Positions 1 through 8,032 of a stretch of 64,000 nt of DNA are shown piece after piece; the stretch's first letter is position 1, and every line of letters starts with the position of its first letter. This DNA comes from Luteococcus sp038433135. GTDB lineage: Bacteria; Actinomycetota; Actinomycetes; Propionibacteriales; Propionibacteriaceae. A program made the translations under genes and the position numbers. The stretch covers positions 1-64,000 of the forward strand of contig NZ_JBCDMV010000021.1 of the NCBI RefSeq assembly GCF_038433135.1. Direction: 5' to 3'. The notes beneath the pieces were generated by a model that ran no database searches, was not told the DNA's origin, and saw only the letters and a program-made list of their open reading frames with translations.

Positions 1-1
1 C

Positions 2-88
2 CCCCAACCGCTTCGCGATCGCCCTGCCCGACAGGCCCTCACTGGCATGCAGATACCGAATCTCGGCCCACACATCCACGCTGATCAT
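2..88 (-). CDS. istA: IS21-family transposase IstA, N-terminal 29 codons (partial)
   Basis: The visible 29 residues begin MISVDVWAEIRYL and continue with a helix-turn-helix ending RAIAKRLG. This is the characteristic N-terminus of IS21 IstA transposases, which bind the element ends and carry a DDE catalytic domain further on, here beyond the window. A GGAGGG sits directly before the ATG at 88, so a GTG three codons later is an alternative start. An IstB ATPase gene would be expected downstream, outside the window. Confidence 0.7.
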   Translation of the reverse strand, partial: MISVDVWAEIRYLHASEGLSGRAIAKRLG

Positions 89-111
89 CCCTCCATCGTG
101 ATCGCGTGGCC

Positions 112-152
112 CCCTTTTCGACCGTCGCTACTGGCTCCCTTTTCGACCGTCG
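112..152. repeat. Two 16-bp direct repeats at the IS21 terminus
   Basis: CCCTTTTCGACCGTCG occurs at 112-127 and again at 137-152, 25 bp apart start to start. IS21-family elements commonly carry multiple copies of their terminal sequence as transposase binding sites, so these are read as the inner and outer end repeats. Confidence 0.7.
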
Positions 153-158
153 TCGACA

Positions 159-359
159 GCGGTTGCTGACCACGAGCCGGTATCCCACACCGGGCTTGGA
201 CTCGATTTCCGCTCCGATGGCACGCAACTGGCGTTGTGACTGCGAGATGAGCGTGCGTACGGTTCTGGAGGTGACCCCCAGCTCGGAGGCGAGCTGTTCG
301 GACGTGCGGGAGTCGCTCTGCTCCAACATGTCCAGCACAGTGCTGAGTCGCTCATCCAT
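159..359 (-). pseudogene. PRD/BglG-type regulator truncated by IS21
   Basis: Sixty-seven codons remain. They form the N-terminal winged helix (ASELGVTSRTVR recognition region, then KPGVGYRL) typical of the HTH_11 domain of BglG/PRD-containing regulators, which control sugar PTS genes by antitermination or activation. A good ribosome binding site (GGGAGGT) precedes the ATG at 359. The homology stops after codon 67, exactly where the IS begins at 158, so the PRD and PTS-like domains have been cut off or lie on the far side of the IS. The remnant is probably non-functional. The partner operon cannot be named, but a broken alpha-glucosidase lies just upstream on the same strand. Confidence 0.7.
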
Positions 360-467
360 GAGGACCTCCCTTCGCCTTCGAGGCTAGGGGCGGCGTGACT
401 ACACCTCCAGCGCGCAATCTTCCGGAACGGATGCGGAAACGACTGTGAGAATCCGCAGTGGGGGCAG

Positions 468-776
468 TTATCCCTGGCCCTGTACCCAGGCACACCTGCC
501 GGCCGGCAATCGTCCTCCGTCGACCGGCGTCGACGCGATCAGCACTGTGCCTTCTGTCAGTTGCTCGGCCGTACCCATGGCCAGCACGATCTGAACCATG
601 CCGCCGCAGTGAGCGATCACACCTCCGGCAGGTGTCCGCTCCCAGGCCATCGCATCGTCTCCTGTGGCCTGAGCTCACGCCGCAGCGCCACTGCCTGGCG
701 AACCAGGGCCATCGTGGAGCCCGGATCGGCCAGGGCCGTTTCGGTGGCAAACTCGCCCCACCCGGTATCCCTGTAC
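468..776 (-). pseudogene. Alpha-glucosidase (GH13) C-terminal remnant, frameshifted
   Basis: From about 776 down, one frame reads DTGWGEFATETALADPGST followed by MALVRQAVALRREL. This resembles the DPxSTLxLYRxALxLRRE segment near the end of GH13 alpha-glucosidases. That frame stops near 612. The matching C-terminal beta domain continues in the next frame from about 650 (VIAHCGG, then EGTVLIASTPVDGGRLPAG) to a TAA at 468. The catalytic barrel is absent. This is therefore the frameshifted tail of a sugar hydrolase, consistent with the broken sugar regulator beside it. The family call is by pattern recall. Confidence 0.5.
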
Positions 777-1125
777 GAGGATGCCGTCGCCCATCAGCGT
801 CTGGTCCGCGACTACGTCATTGGGGGTTCCGAACGGGACGTCCCGGCGCAGCTGCCCGTCGCTGAGACCAGCCCGCTGGTGGCCATCGTCATCCACCTGA
901 TCCGGGGCTGGTACTCGTCGGATGACGTGCTGGAATGCTCCCGGATCCTTGCCGCGTGGGAGGGGATCCGTGCCGCATCCCGACCTGCCGAACAACGCGG
1001 TCGTACGCCGGATCAGGCTTGGCGAGCGGCCGCCGATCAAGCCACCGCGTGAGGTCAACGGGGAGGTCACCGTGTTGGGGGAGGCCCTGTGGAGCACCCT
1101 GCAGAAGCTCGCCTCAGCGGAGTAG
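755..1125 (+). pseudogene. Unrecognised broken gene (two frames)
   Basis: One plus-strand frame from about 755 to 970 (LVRDYVIGG, then IHLIRGWYSSDDVLE) has GC-rich third positions typical of coding DNA. It then decays, and the adjacent frame from about 975 to the TAG at 1125 (HPDLPNNAVVRRI, ending LWSTLQKLASAE) takes over with the same codon bias. This looks like one gene with a frameshift near 970 and no clear start. I do not recognise the family. Its 5' edge abuts the alpha-glucosidase remnant, suggesting a deletion or rearrangement junction near 755-776. Confidence 0.35.
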
Positions 1126-1281
1126 GCGACCAGTGTGAGGCCGGTCACCGGCTGGTCTCGGTCTGATGTCCGGATACCCCTTGACTGTTGCTCACGTGTT
1201 GTCCACCGATCATTCCTCAACCGGTCATCCCGTCACGCTTTCCTTGCAGGGTTCAACACCCCCCCCAAGGAAGGCATGTCC

Positions 1282-2127
1282 ATGTCCCGCAAGATTCTGG
1301 CCCTCGTCACCACGGTGCTCGCCGCGCTGCTGGTGTTCACCGGCCTCACCCCGGCACACGCCAAGCGCGCCCAGCCCGTCGAGCTCGGCACCCCGGTTGC
1401 CCAAACCCATGCCCACAACGACTACGAGCACACCCGGCCGCTCTACGACGCCCTGTCCCACGGCTTCGTCTCCCTTGAGGCTGACGTCTGGCTGGTCGAC
1501 GGCGAACTGCTGATCGCCCACGACAAGGAAGACCTCGACCCCACCCGCACCCTCAAGGGCCTCTACCTGGAGCCGCTGCGCGAGATCGCCAAGGGCAAGG
1601 GTCGCAGCGTGTACCCCGGCTGGGACGGCTCGCTGCAACTGCTGATCGACATCAAGACCGAGGGTGAGTCCACCTACGCCGCCATCGAGCAGGCGCTGGC
1701 CCAGTACCCGCAGGTCTTCACCCGCTACAGCCACGGCAAGGTCAAGCAAGGCCCCGTCACCGCCGTGATCTCCGGCAACCGTCCGCTGCAGACCATGACC
1801 GATGCCTCGGTGCGTCGCGGCTTCTACGACGGCCGTTCCACGGACCTGCGGTCGGGGAAGAGCCCGGCCCTGATGCCGCTGGTCAGCGAGAACTGGACCA
1901 AGCTGTTCACCTGGCATGGCGTCGGTGAGATGCCGACCGCCGAGCGCGCCAAGCTCATTGACTACGTCACCACCGCGCACGAGGCTGGCTACACCGTCCG
2001 CTTCTGGGCGACGAATGACATTGCCGGCCCCGCTCGCGAAGCGCTGTGGAAGGAGCTGGCCGCGGCTGGCGTCGACTACATCAACACCGATGACCTGGCT
2101 GGTCTGGAGGCCTTCCTGACGGCCTGA
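1282..2127 (+). CDS. Secreted GDPD/PI-PLC-like phosphodiesterase
   Basis: A 281-residue protein with a signal peptide (MSRKILALV, hydrophobic core, cleavage after AHA near residue 27). The mature part is a TIM-barrel phosphodiesterase of the glycerophosphodiester phosphodiesterase / PI-PLC superfamily: H43-A-H45-N-D, E66-x-D68 and the H80-D pair match the HxxN, ExD and HD catalytic pattern. It probably hydrolyses phosphodiesters of phospholipid head groups outside the membrane. The start is taken at the second ATG because AAGGAAGG (1267-1274) lies 7 nt before it, against 1 nt for the ATG at 1276. It stands alone, with a hairpin terminator behind it. The substrate is unknown. Confidence 0.75.
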   Translation: MSRKILALVTTVLAALLVFTGLTPAHAKRAQPVELGTPVAQTHAHNDYEHTRPLYDALSHGFVSLEADVWLVDGELLIAHDKEDLDPTRTLKGLYLEPLREIAKGKGRSVYPGWDGSLQLLIDIKTEGESTYAAIEQALAQYPQVFTRYSHGKVKQGPVTAVISGNRPLQTMTDASVRRGFYDGRSTDLRSGKSPALMPLVSENWTKLFTWHGVGEMPTAERAKLIDYVTTAHEAGYTVRFWATNDIAGPAREALWKELAAAGVDYINTDDLAGLEAFLTA

Positions 2128-2146
2128 GCAATTGTCACTGGCTGGG

Positions 2147-2174
2147 CGCGGTCTGCTCCTGTGGGCAGGCCGCG
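2147..2174. terminator. Hairpin between convergent genes
   Basis: CGCGGTCTGC at 2147-2156 pairs with GCAGGCCGCG at 2165-2174 apart from one opposed base, with an 8-nt loop. It lies between the convergent ends of the GDPD-like gene and the GNAT gene, so it can serve both. No U-tract is present, as is usual in actinobacteria. Confidence 0.55.
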
Positions 2175-2190
2175 TCTGCTGTGTCCGGCA

Positions 2191-2697
2191 CTACTTGATG
2201 TCCGACCCGAGCGCCTTGGCCATTCGCACCGATTCGCGCCCATCGTGCAGCTCGCCCTCGCCAGTGGTCTGGAAGCCCAGCGAATCGTACAGGCTCCGCG
2301 CAGCGAGGTTGTCGGTGAAGACGTTCAGCGTGGCGCGGGTTGCCCGGGCCAGCTCGGGGCTGTGCAGCCGGGCATGCTCCAGTACCTGCTTCACCAAGGT
2401 GCGGCCATGCCCCTGGCCCCGGTGCTGCGGGTCGACGAGCAGCCGCCCCAGATGCACCCCGCCGTCGCGGAGGATGAAGGAGCCGGTGCCCACCAGCTCC
2501 CCGTCCACACGGAGGGCACACACGGTCCAGCCATCGCGGCTGGTGTCCAGCAGCGCCTGCGGATCCAGCGGGAAGGCCAGCTTTGGTCCGGCAAAGACCA
2601 GTAGTTCGTCGGGGCTGGCCACCCAGCGGCTGATCAGCTGGGCGTCATCCAGCGTCGCCGGCCGGAGCTGCACGTGGGTCACCAGAATCAACGCCAT
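2191..2697 (-). CDS. GNAT-family N-acetyltransferase
   Basis: A 168-residue acetyl-CoA-dependent acetyltransferase. The GNAT core is visible: a beta strand (LGRLLVDPQHR), then the acetyl-CoA pyrophosphate loop RGQGHGRTLV in the Q/RxxGxG/A position, and a C-terminal segment with NLAARSLYDSLGF. The acceptor is unknown. The start is the ATG at 2697. A TACTCT box at 2704-2709 lies 6 nt upstream and there is no Shine-Dalgarno, which fits a leaderless transcript. It is not in an evident operon. Confidence 0.8.
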   Translation of the reverse strand: MALILVTHVQLRPATLDDAQLISRWVASPDELLVFAGPKLAFPLDPQALLDTSRDGWTVCALRVDGELVGTGSFILRDGGVHLGRLLVDPQHRGQGHGRTLVKQVLEHARLHSPELARATRATLNVFTDNLAARSLYDSLGFQTTGEGELHDGRESVRMAKALGSDIK

Positions 2698-2732
2698 GCG
2701 GCCAGAGTAGGTGTCGCCCGAGCCCTGCGTTG

Positions 2733-3245
2733 TCAGCTGGCGCTGGTCGTCTTCTTCTTCAGAGTGAGGCCGGGGAGCTTCTTCTTGGGCTGTGCCGCAG
2801 CCGCGGATTCGCCGTCCAGCCCGAAATTGGCGACGTCCAGGATGAGCGAGTTGCTCTCCTTCAGCAGTTCCTTGGCCGCCCTCTGGTGGTCCTTGCCGAC
2901 CAGGCCGTCGACCAGCGGCGCCTTGTGCCGCAGCAGGGAGATCCGCCGGTTCCACTCCTGAACCGGGGCATCGACGTCGGGCATGGTGGCGTAGCTGCGC
3001 ATCGCCTCCTGCACCAGCAGGATCTGCTTCTCCACCTGGTCACTCACTGGCCCGGTCACTTGGCCGTGGGCCTTGCCCCGGATCGCCTTCACCGCCGCAG
3101 CAACCGTGGGATTGGTGGCGGCAGCAGCCGCAAATGCGGCGACGGCCTTGGGGTCCTTCGCGGCGTGCAATGCCTGCTGCAGCAGGAGGGTGGCGGCCTC
3201 GCCGGCGGTCTTGGGGATCTTGAGCGGGGGCTTCTTGGCTACCAC
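2733..3245 (-). CDS. Ala/Lys-rich hypothetical protein
   Basis: A 170-residue protein without a recognised family. It has a basic N-terminus (VVAKKPPLKIPK), a long alanine-rich helical middle (AAAFAAAAATNP), predicted helices throughout, and a basic tail (PKKKLPGLTLKKK). There is no signal peptide or membrane span. A GTG at 3245 is chosen as start because AGGAGG lies 9 nt upstream; a GTG 12 codons earlier lacks one. The charged ends and helical content would suit a nucleic-acid-associated or structural protein, but this is inference. Confidence 0.6.
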   Translation of the reverse strand: MVAKKPPLKIPKTAGEAATLLLQQALHAAKDPKAVAAFAAAAATNPTVAAAVKAIRGKAHGQVTGPVSDQVEKQILLVQEAMRSYATMPDVDAPVQEWNRRISLLRHKAPLVDGLVGKDHQRAAKELLKESNSLILDVANFGLDGESAAAAQPKKKLPGLTLKKKTTSAS

Positions 3246-3352
3246 GGGGTGCTTCCTCCTGGGCGTGCGGTCAGGCTCCACTATGTCACGGGCCGTGAAG
3301 CGCTCCCGCGAGGCTGGCGCGTCCGCCGGCCATGCGTGGCTCAGGCATCCAT

Positions 3353-3443
3353 TTCCGAGAGTTGACCACCAAATTCACCCTTGGAGGGTTGAGTCCTGCG
3401 GGGGGACCTCGGCGGGCGCACATCTGGAGGTCGGTTTTCGGAA
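3353..3443. repeat. Palindromic intergenic repeat, copy A (91 bp)
   Basis: The left end TTCCGAGAGTTGACCACC and the right end GGAGGTCGGTTTTCGGAA are imperfect inverted repeats of the consensus TTCCGAGAATTGACCTCCAGAT, with a GC-rich centre. It shares termini and size with copies at 5385-5484 and 8033-8124. It fills most of the gap 3246-3513 between two minus-strand genes. Confidence 0.7.
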
Positions 3444-3513
3444 CCTTGGGAGACATGTCCTCTCAGCCGGCCGACGTGCGCCCGGCTGCCCCTCCAAGGT
3501 CGAGCTCCTCCGG

Positions 3514-4245
3514 CTACTGTGCGGGCGCCACTTCGTTGATCGCGGCCAGCCCATTCAGCGTCCGCGGGTAGCCGATGTAGGGCACCAGCTGGCTCAGCAC
3601 CGCCAGCAGCACCCCGCGATCATTGCCCACATTCACATTCCCGGCGACGTGCCCGCGCACCTGCGCGTCGCAGCCGCCGTGCGAGATCAGCAGCACCAGG
3701 GTGAGCAGCTCACGGGTCCGCAGGTCGATCCCGTCGCGGGTGTAGTGGTCGCCGAAGCAGTTGGCGGTGAGCCATTCCTGCACCCAGCGGGTCTCCTCCG
3801 TGGCGGCGTCGTGCATGGCGCGGATGGGAGTCTCGCCAAAGATCGTCGTCTGCGCCTTCCACCCCTGGTCACGACGGGTATCCGGGGTGACGGTGCCCCG
3901 CGGCTCCAGCGGCAGGGCCACCCCGCGCGCGGCCAGCACCTCGTTGCTGATCTCCAGGAAGTCGCGCACCTTGCCGACGCCCAGGTACGGCGTCGCCTGG
4001 TAGACCAGCTCCTTCAGCTCGACGGGGGTCAGGCCGTCGTCCAGCGCCACCTCGGCCGTTTCCCGGAACTCGACCCGAGCCTGACAAGCCAACAGGGCCG
4101 CCAGCCGCACCAACTGGCGGGTGTGCACGTCTACCTGCCCGTGGGCGGTGACCTCGTCGCGGGCAAAGCGGGTGAACCACTCCACGAACTCGGGGTCGGT
4201 CTGGCGGAGCGCGTCGTGGCGACGCTGGAAGCTGCTGTCGGTCAT
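3514..4245 (-). CDS. Carboxymuconolactone decarboxylase-family protein (two CMD domains)
   Basis: A 243-residue protein with two tandem CMD (AhpD-fold) repeats: one around residues 35-105 (RQLVRLAALLACQA, then ALDDGLTPVELKELV) and one around 165-240 (RELLTLVLLISHGGCDAQVR, then YIGYPRTLNGLAAINE). The CxxC pair of AhpD peroxidase partners is missing, so it is closer to the gamma-carboxymuconolactone decarboxylase branch, whose members often have unproven substrates. The ATG at 4245 is used. A GTG five codons upstream is possible, and neither has an ideal ribosome binding site. No aromatic-degradation genes are nearby. Confidence 0.7.
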   Translation of the reverse strand: MTDSSFQRRHDALRQTDPEFVEWFTRFARDEVTAHGQVDVHTRQLVRLAALLACQARVEFRETAEVALDDGLTPVELKELVYQATPYLGVGKVRDFLEISNEVLAARGVALPLEPRGTVTPDTRRDQGWKAQTTIFGETPIRAMHDAATEETRWVQEWLTANCFGDHYTRDGIDLRTRELLTLVLLISHGGCDAQVRGHVAGNVNVGNDRGVLLAVLSQLVPYIGYPRTLNGLAAINEVAPAQ

Positions 4246-4305
4246 GACTCCATGGAACACCCGTGGCGCCGCGGGAGGGAGGGCCTGCCAGCACCCCTCA
4301 CCCGC

Positions 4306-5337
4306 TTACTTCGGGTGTTCGCGCTGGTATGCCACCAGATCCGCCAACCGGATGACGCGGTTGCGGCCCACTCGCTCCCAGGCGATCTCCCCGCGGTCCA
4401 GGATCTTCAGCAGGGTCGGCCGGCTGATGCCCAGCACGTGGGCGGCCTGCTGCGGGCTGAGCGTCTTCTCCGTCGACTCCTTGCCAGCAAGGGAATCAGC
4501 GCTGGGAACGGGTGGCATCGCCGAGAGCCTCGCCAGCGCCGGGCCCTCCTGCTCGTGCTCGGCCAGTGCCGCCCCGAAGAAGCGGTAGGTCCACTGCTGC
4601 GCCAGCTTCCGGTTCTCGGCAAAGATGATCGGCACGTGCGGGAAGCGCACCTGGCATTCGCCCAGCTGGTCGGCCACCTGCGCCGGCCGGGCGTGGGTGA
4701 GCTTGAAGACCGACGAGTACCGCTCCTCCACCACCAGCGCGGCCCGCGGCAACGACGCCAATTCGGCCAGCTGGTAGGTGAGTTTGCCGGTCAGCAGGGA
4801 GGTGGACAGATCCTCCAGACTCTTGCGCTCGACCGCGGCCACCACCTGATCGTCGACCTGAACGGCGTAGTCACCGGCCTTGAGCGGTGCCTTTCGGGTG
4901 GTCACCTGTAGCTCGTCGAATCTCCACGCATAGCGCTCGTGCGAGTCGACGATGATCTCCATCTCGGCCTGCCCCGACGCCCGGGCCTTCGGCACGGTGG
5001 CCATCGGACGGGCCTGCTTGGCGGTGCGGGCGGTCTGCCAGAAGATCGCCTCCCGGCCACCCCGCACCCTGGTCATCACGAATTGTGACCGGCTCTCCCG
5101 TCCGCGCGCCAGCACCAGATCGATCGCCGCACCCCGACGGGTGCAGGAGGTCACCGGCAGCCGCTCCAGGATCTCCGCGTTGTCCGGCCACGACGCAGGA
5201 TGGCAGTACAGCTTGCCGGTGCGCGGCCAGGTCTGTTTGGTCTTGAGTACCAACCCGTCGCCCAGCGGCAGCCACACCAGGTAGGGCAGCGAGGTGTCCT
5301 CCTCCGGGTTGCGGGCGATCAGCATCTCCAGCGCCAT
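4306..5337 (-). CDS. ERCC4-domain nuclease with C-terminal HTH
   Basis: A 343-residue protein. Residues about 125-250 form an ERCC4/XPF-type nuclease domain: IIVDSHERYAW, LKAGDYAV and VAAVERKSLEDL give the D, then the ERK core of the metal site. The last 60 residues are an excisionase-like helix-turn-helix (LSPQQAAHVLGISRPTLLKI). The N-terminal 120 residues are not recognised. Such proteins are common in actinobacteria as presumed structure-specific DNA repair nucleases, without well-defined substrates. A TAGGCT box at 5344-5349, 6 nt before the ATG, suggests a leaderless message. Confidence 0.75.
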   Translation of the reverse strand: MALEMLIARNPEEDTSLPYLVWLPLGDGLVLKTKQTWPRTGKLYCHPASWPDNAEILERLPVTSCTRRGAAIDLVLARGRESRSQFVMTRVRGGREAIFWQTARTAKQARPMATVPKARASGQAEMEIIVDSHERYAWRFDELQVTTRKAPLKAGDYAVQVDDQVVAAVERKSLEDLSTSLLTGKLTYQLAELASLPRAALVVEERYSSVFKLTHARPAQVADQLGECQVRFPHVPIIFAENRKLAQQWTYRFFGAALAEHEQEGPALARLSAMPPVPSADSLAGKESTEKTLSPQQAAHVLGISRPTLLKILDRGEIAWERVGRNRVIRLADLVAYQREHPK

Positions 5338-5384
5338 GGGCCCAGCCTACGGACGTTGTGGGGAGACGTGGTTCGGGGAAGCTG

Positions 5385-5484
5385 TCCGAGAATTGACCTC
5401 CAGAATTTCGGCACTCCCCGGGTCGCCCGCGGGGGAACCCGCGTCAGGCGCGCAGCTGCCTGAATCTGGAGGTCAATTCTCGGA
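5385..5484. repeat. Palindromic intergenic repeat, copy B (100 bp)
   Basis: This is the best-preserved copy. TCCGAGAATTGACCTCCAGA at 5385-5404 is repeated as a perfect 20-bp inverted repeat at 5465-5484. The inner part (CCCCGGGTCGCCCGCGGGGG) can also fold. It occupies part of the 354-bp gap 5338-5691. The rest of that gap holds the upstream region of the ERCC4 gene and the leader of the next gene, and I see nothing else in it. Confidence 0.8.
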
Positions 5485-5691
5485 AATGTCGCTCGGAGGG
5501 GGCCGAATCTCGGCGGGGCGGGCGGGTTCTTGGTAGGCCTTCAGCGCCGCCTCACGCGGTGAGGGCTCGGACCAATCCGGTCACCCCGGCCCGAGTGGGA
5601 CCGGTTTCGGAGGGGCAGGCACGGCACGGGAATAGAAGTTGAAGGTTCAACGTTATGCCGGTGTATCTCAACCCAAACAGGAGTCTTCACC

Positions 5692-6132
5692 ATGAGCAAC
5701 ACCGCAGCCCGCACCCTTCTTGCCGTCGCCAGCCCCGCCCTGATCGGCAGTGGCGCCGCGGCCTGGGCCACCATCACCAAGCAGCTCAAGGACCAGCGGA
5801 TCACTGTCCACCCGGACAGCGCCAAGCTGGGTGGCAAGACCGTGGCCGGCCCCGTCACCGCCTTCGAACAGGCCAATGTGGTGGGCTCGCACGCCGAGCA
5901 CATCGGCGGCGGCAAGACCTTCGCCGAGCTGAGCGACGAGTACATGGCGGCCAATGCGGCCGGTGACACCGAGAAGGCCGAGGCCCTGGCTGGCCCGCGG
6001 GAGATGGTGATGCAGGCCAACTTCGTCCGCGCCTCGCTGTTCACCTCGGTGCTCGCCTATGGCGTCTCCGCCCTGGTGGTGGGCATGGGCGCCCTGACCG
6101 GCGCCGTCGCCCTGACCCTCGGCGACGACTGA
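5692..6132 (+). CDS. Conserved actinobacterial membrane protein (often annotated 'LigA')
   Basis: A 146-residue protein with one N-terminal membrane span (residues about 8-27), a soluble middle rich in short motifs (VAGPVTAFEQANVV, GGKTFAELSDEY) and a second span near the C-terminus (residues about 112-140). It matches a widespread actinobacterial family often mislabelled aromatic ring-opening dioxygenase LigA; nothing in the sequence supports an oxygenase. An AGGAG lies just before the ATG. It is a single gene ended by a strong hairpin. The function is unknown. Confidence 0.7.
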   Translation: MSNTAARTLLAVASPALIGSGAAAWATITKQLKDQRITVHPDSAKLGGKTVAGPVTAFEQANVVGSHAEHIGGGKTFAELSDEYMAANAAGDTEKAEALAGPREMVMQANFVRASLFTSVLAYGVSALVVGMGALTGAVALTLGDD

Positions 6133-6163
6133 CCATTCCCGCACGTCCCGCCCGTGAAGCGGG

Positions 6164-6230
6164 CCCGGCACTGCGCACCCCGGCATTGCACTGTGCACGC
6201 GCTGCAACCGCTGCGCAGAGCAGTGCCGGG
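6164..6230. terminator. Long stem-loop between convergent genes
   Basis: CCCGGCACTGC at 6164-6174 pairs perfectly with GCAGTGCCGGG at 6220-6230. The 45-nt loop contains further TGCA-rich inverted pieces. It sits between the convergent membrane-protein gene (ends 6132) and the gene ending at 6259, the position expected for a bidirectional terminator. Confidence 0.55.
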
Positions 6231-6258
6231 GTGCACAGTCGACGGGCGGGGGAGTGGT

Positions 6259-7299
6259 TCAGCGCACGACGACGGAGGCCAGCTCGCCCACCTCGACGGT
6301 GCGGCTGGCGCTGCGCTCCATCGGTAGCGTTCCCGACTGGCCGAGGGCGCTCCACTGGATCTCCCAGTTGGTGCTGGCCGTGACGGTGTGATTCCCGGCC
6401 TTGAGCCAGGTGTGGCCGCAGTCGGGCGACTTGTCCATCGGCTTGGCGTCCGCCGGGCGCGGGGTGCTCGTCTTGCAGGTGATGGTCTTGCCATCGCCCA
6501 GGTCAATGGTGGTGCTGGCCGGCGTCGCAACGAGTTTCACGGCGATCCCCTGCTCGGTCTTCGACGCGTCGATGTCCTTGGCGTCGGCGGTCCACAGCCA
6601 CACCGGCTGACCCACAGCGATCATCTTCCACTCGTTCACCTCCGGCTCCGGACCGATCTTGATGCTGGGTTCCGGGAGTTTCACGGACGCGACCGCCTGA
6701 TTGACGATCGTGACGACGTCAATCACCGGAGCAGCGGCCGGAGCACCGCCGTTGGTTGGGGTGATGGCCTGGCCTTGAGGCCTTGGCCCAGCCGGGGCAC
6801 CAAGTCCGATGCGCGTATTACTCCATGTCGCGAGTGGATCGGCCGCGCCCCCAGCTGGGGCCACCGCAGCCCTCAGGGCGTTGGTCGGAAAGACGAACCG
6901 GTACCTGAAGTACTGATCCCACCCGCCGCTGCGATCGAGGTATGCAGCGTTGCCGATCCATGGTGCGCTCACAGGGCCCCGACGGGCGGCGGCGTAGGCC
7001 CGGGCGACAGTAGGGTTGACGTAGCCACCCCTATTGCTGCGCGCGGGGCTGCCGATACTCATCCCCGCGGTGGACCCGACGCTGGAAGAGCCAGATGTCG
7101 AGCGCGGGGAGCCGTTCACCCTAAGGGTTCTTTGCGTGCCCTCTCTACGCGCGCTGACCGACGCCCCGTGGGGCTGGGCTGTGACGCGAGTGCCCATGCT
7201 CGTGTTCTCAGTTGAACCGGGGGCTCCCTGCTCCTGGGGTAGCACTGGGGCGAGCGCCAGGGCTCCCACCGCGGCCCACATGACTAGTTGATCGGACAC
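6259..7299 (-). CDS. Exported PKD-like protein of unknown function
   Basis: A 346-residue protein with a hydrophobic N-terminus (MWAAVGALALAPVLP), a long Ser/Thr/Gly/Arg-rich linker (residues about 25-95), a Tyr/Trp-rich middle, and a conserved C-terminal half. The C-terminal half (WLWTADAKD, STTIDLGDGKTITC, CGHTWLKAGNHTVTASTNWEIQW) resembles a PKD/immunoglobulin-like fold seen in a common family of actinobacterial secreted proteins. A GTG start at 7299 is preceded by AAGGAAG at a 7-nt spacing and overlaps the upstream lipoprotein gene by 16 bp, so the two are probably translationally coupled. Confidence 0.65.
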   Translation of the reverse strand: MSDQLVMWAAVGALALAPVLPQEQGAPGSTENTSMGTRVTAQPHGASVSARREGTQRTLRVNGSPRSTSGSSSVGSTAGMSIGSPARSNRGGYVNPTVARAYAAARRGPVSAPWIGNAAYLDRSGGWDQYFRYRFVFPTNALRAAVAPAGGAADPLATWSNTRIGLGAPAGPRPQGQAITPTNGGAPAAAPVIDVVTIVNQAVASVKLPEPSIKIGPEPEVNEWKMIAVGQPVWLWTADAKDIDASKTEQGIAVKLVATPASTTIDLGDGKTITCKTSTPRPADAKPMDKSPDCGHTWLKAGNHTVTASTNWEIQWSALGQSGTLPMERSASRTVEVGELASVVVR

Positions 7300-7868
7300 G
7301 ACTCGACTTCCTTGCTGTCTTGCACAGCGGCCATCAGCCTGCCCGACTCGCGGATGAAGTAGACCTCCTTATAGGCCAGAACACCCTGTCCCACACGAGT
7401 TGAATCGTCGCGCCTGATGATCTCCAGATGTCGAGCATCAACACAAACGCGGATGCTCACCACTGAAGCGTTGCGCGATGCCCTAGGATTCGCCCCGATC
7501 TGAGAGATGCGTGCAGGGCTCGTGCCGCGGAAGACAAGTCCCGAGGATCGGTCTGTGGTGTAACCGGCTTCGACCGCGGTCTTCATCGTCCCAGTCACGT
7601 ATGGATCAATCATGGGTGATAGTGACTTTGGTTTGAACCCACTCATCTCTGCCTTGGTGAGTTCCGCGAAGTAGGCCTTGTATACCTCCACTGCCTCCAG
7701 GTAGAGCGGGTCCTGGCTGGGGTCCATCGACGGGCTGGCGCTCGGCGTGGGGCTGGTTGACGTCAGGGAGGGGCTGCTCGGCGTCGGGGAGCCGTCCCCC
7801 GAGGGCGCCTCGGGCGAGCACCCGATCAGCAACGGCACCACCAGCAACAGGTTGACGGCTTTGCGCAT
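7284..7868 (-). CDS. Putative lipoprotein
   Basis: A 194-residue protein with a type II signal peptide (MRKAVNLLLVVPLLIGC; lipobox LLIG-C near residue 17), then a Ser/Thr/Pro-rich spacer and a globular domain (YLEAVEVYKAYFAELTKAE, later VYFIRESGRLMAAV) of NTF2-like character. Such lipoproteins are regularly encoded beside the PKD-like exported protein that follows it, as here, so the pair probably acts together at the cell surface. GGAAG lies 7 nt before the ATG at 7868. The function is unknown. Confidence 0.65.
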   Translation of the reverse strand: MRKAVNLLLVVPLLIGCSPEAPSGDGSPTPSSPSLTSTSPTPSASPSMDPSQDPLYLEAVEVYKAYFAELTKAEMSGFKPKSLSPMIDPYVTGTMKTAVEAGYTTDRSSGLVFRGTSPARISQIGANPRASRNASVVSIRVCVDARHLEIIRRDDSTRVGQGVLAYKEVYFIRESGRLMAAVQDSKEVESCPIN

Positions 7869-8032
7869 GAGTTCACTTCCCGGGTCGTCGGCGACACGGT
7901 CAATCTGCCACTCGGCCCGCATTGTGCCAACCCTCATAGTCATGCCTGTGGACAACTTCGAGCACTGTGGACAACTCGCCCTGACCCCCCGCGAATCCGG
8001 GGTTTCTTTGCTGGTCGATGAATCCCGGCCGG

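Larger units (their letters stand above)
1..158 (-). mobile_element. End of an IS21-family insertion sequence (cut by window edge)
   Basis: Read on the minus strand, the element starts at 158 with TGTCGACGACGGTCGAAAAG, the TGT-type terminus usual for IS21 elements. A second copy of the same end motif follows inside it, and then comes the start of an IstA-like protein that leaves the window. The boundary at 158 is supported independently: the interrupted regulator next door is homologous to its family up to its last codon at 159, and its reading frame turns into IS sequence exactly at 158. The other end and the target duplication are outside the window. Confidence 0.75.

Noticed and set aside
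675..1220. 181-codon minus-strand frame
   Set aside because: Its third-position GC is poor compared with the plus-strand frames over the same DNA, and it runs through the alpha-glucosidase remnant in the wrong frame.
3073..4911. Long plus-strand open frame across the CMD and ERCC4 genes
   Set aside because: It is antisense to two genes with clear families and has the low-complexity Gly/Arg/His/Gln composition of a GC-rich shadow frame.
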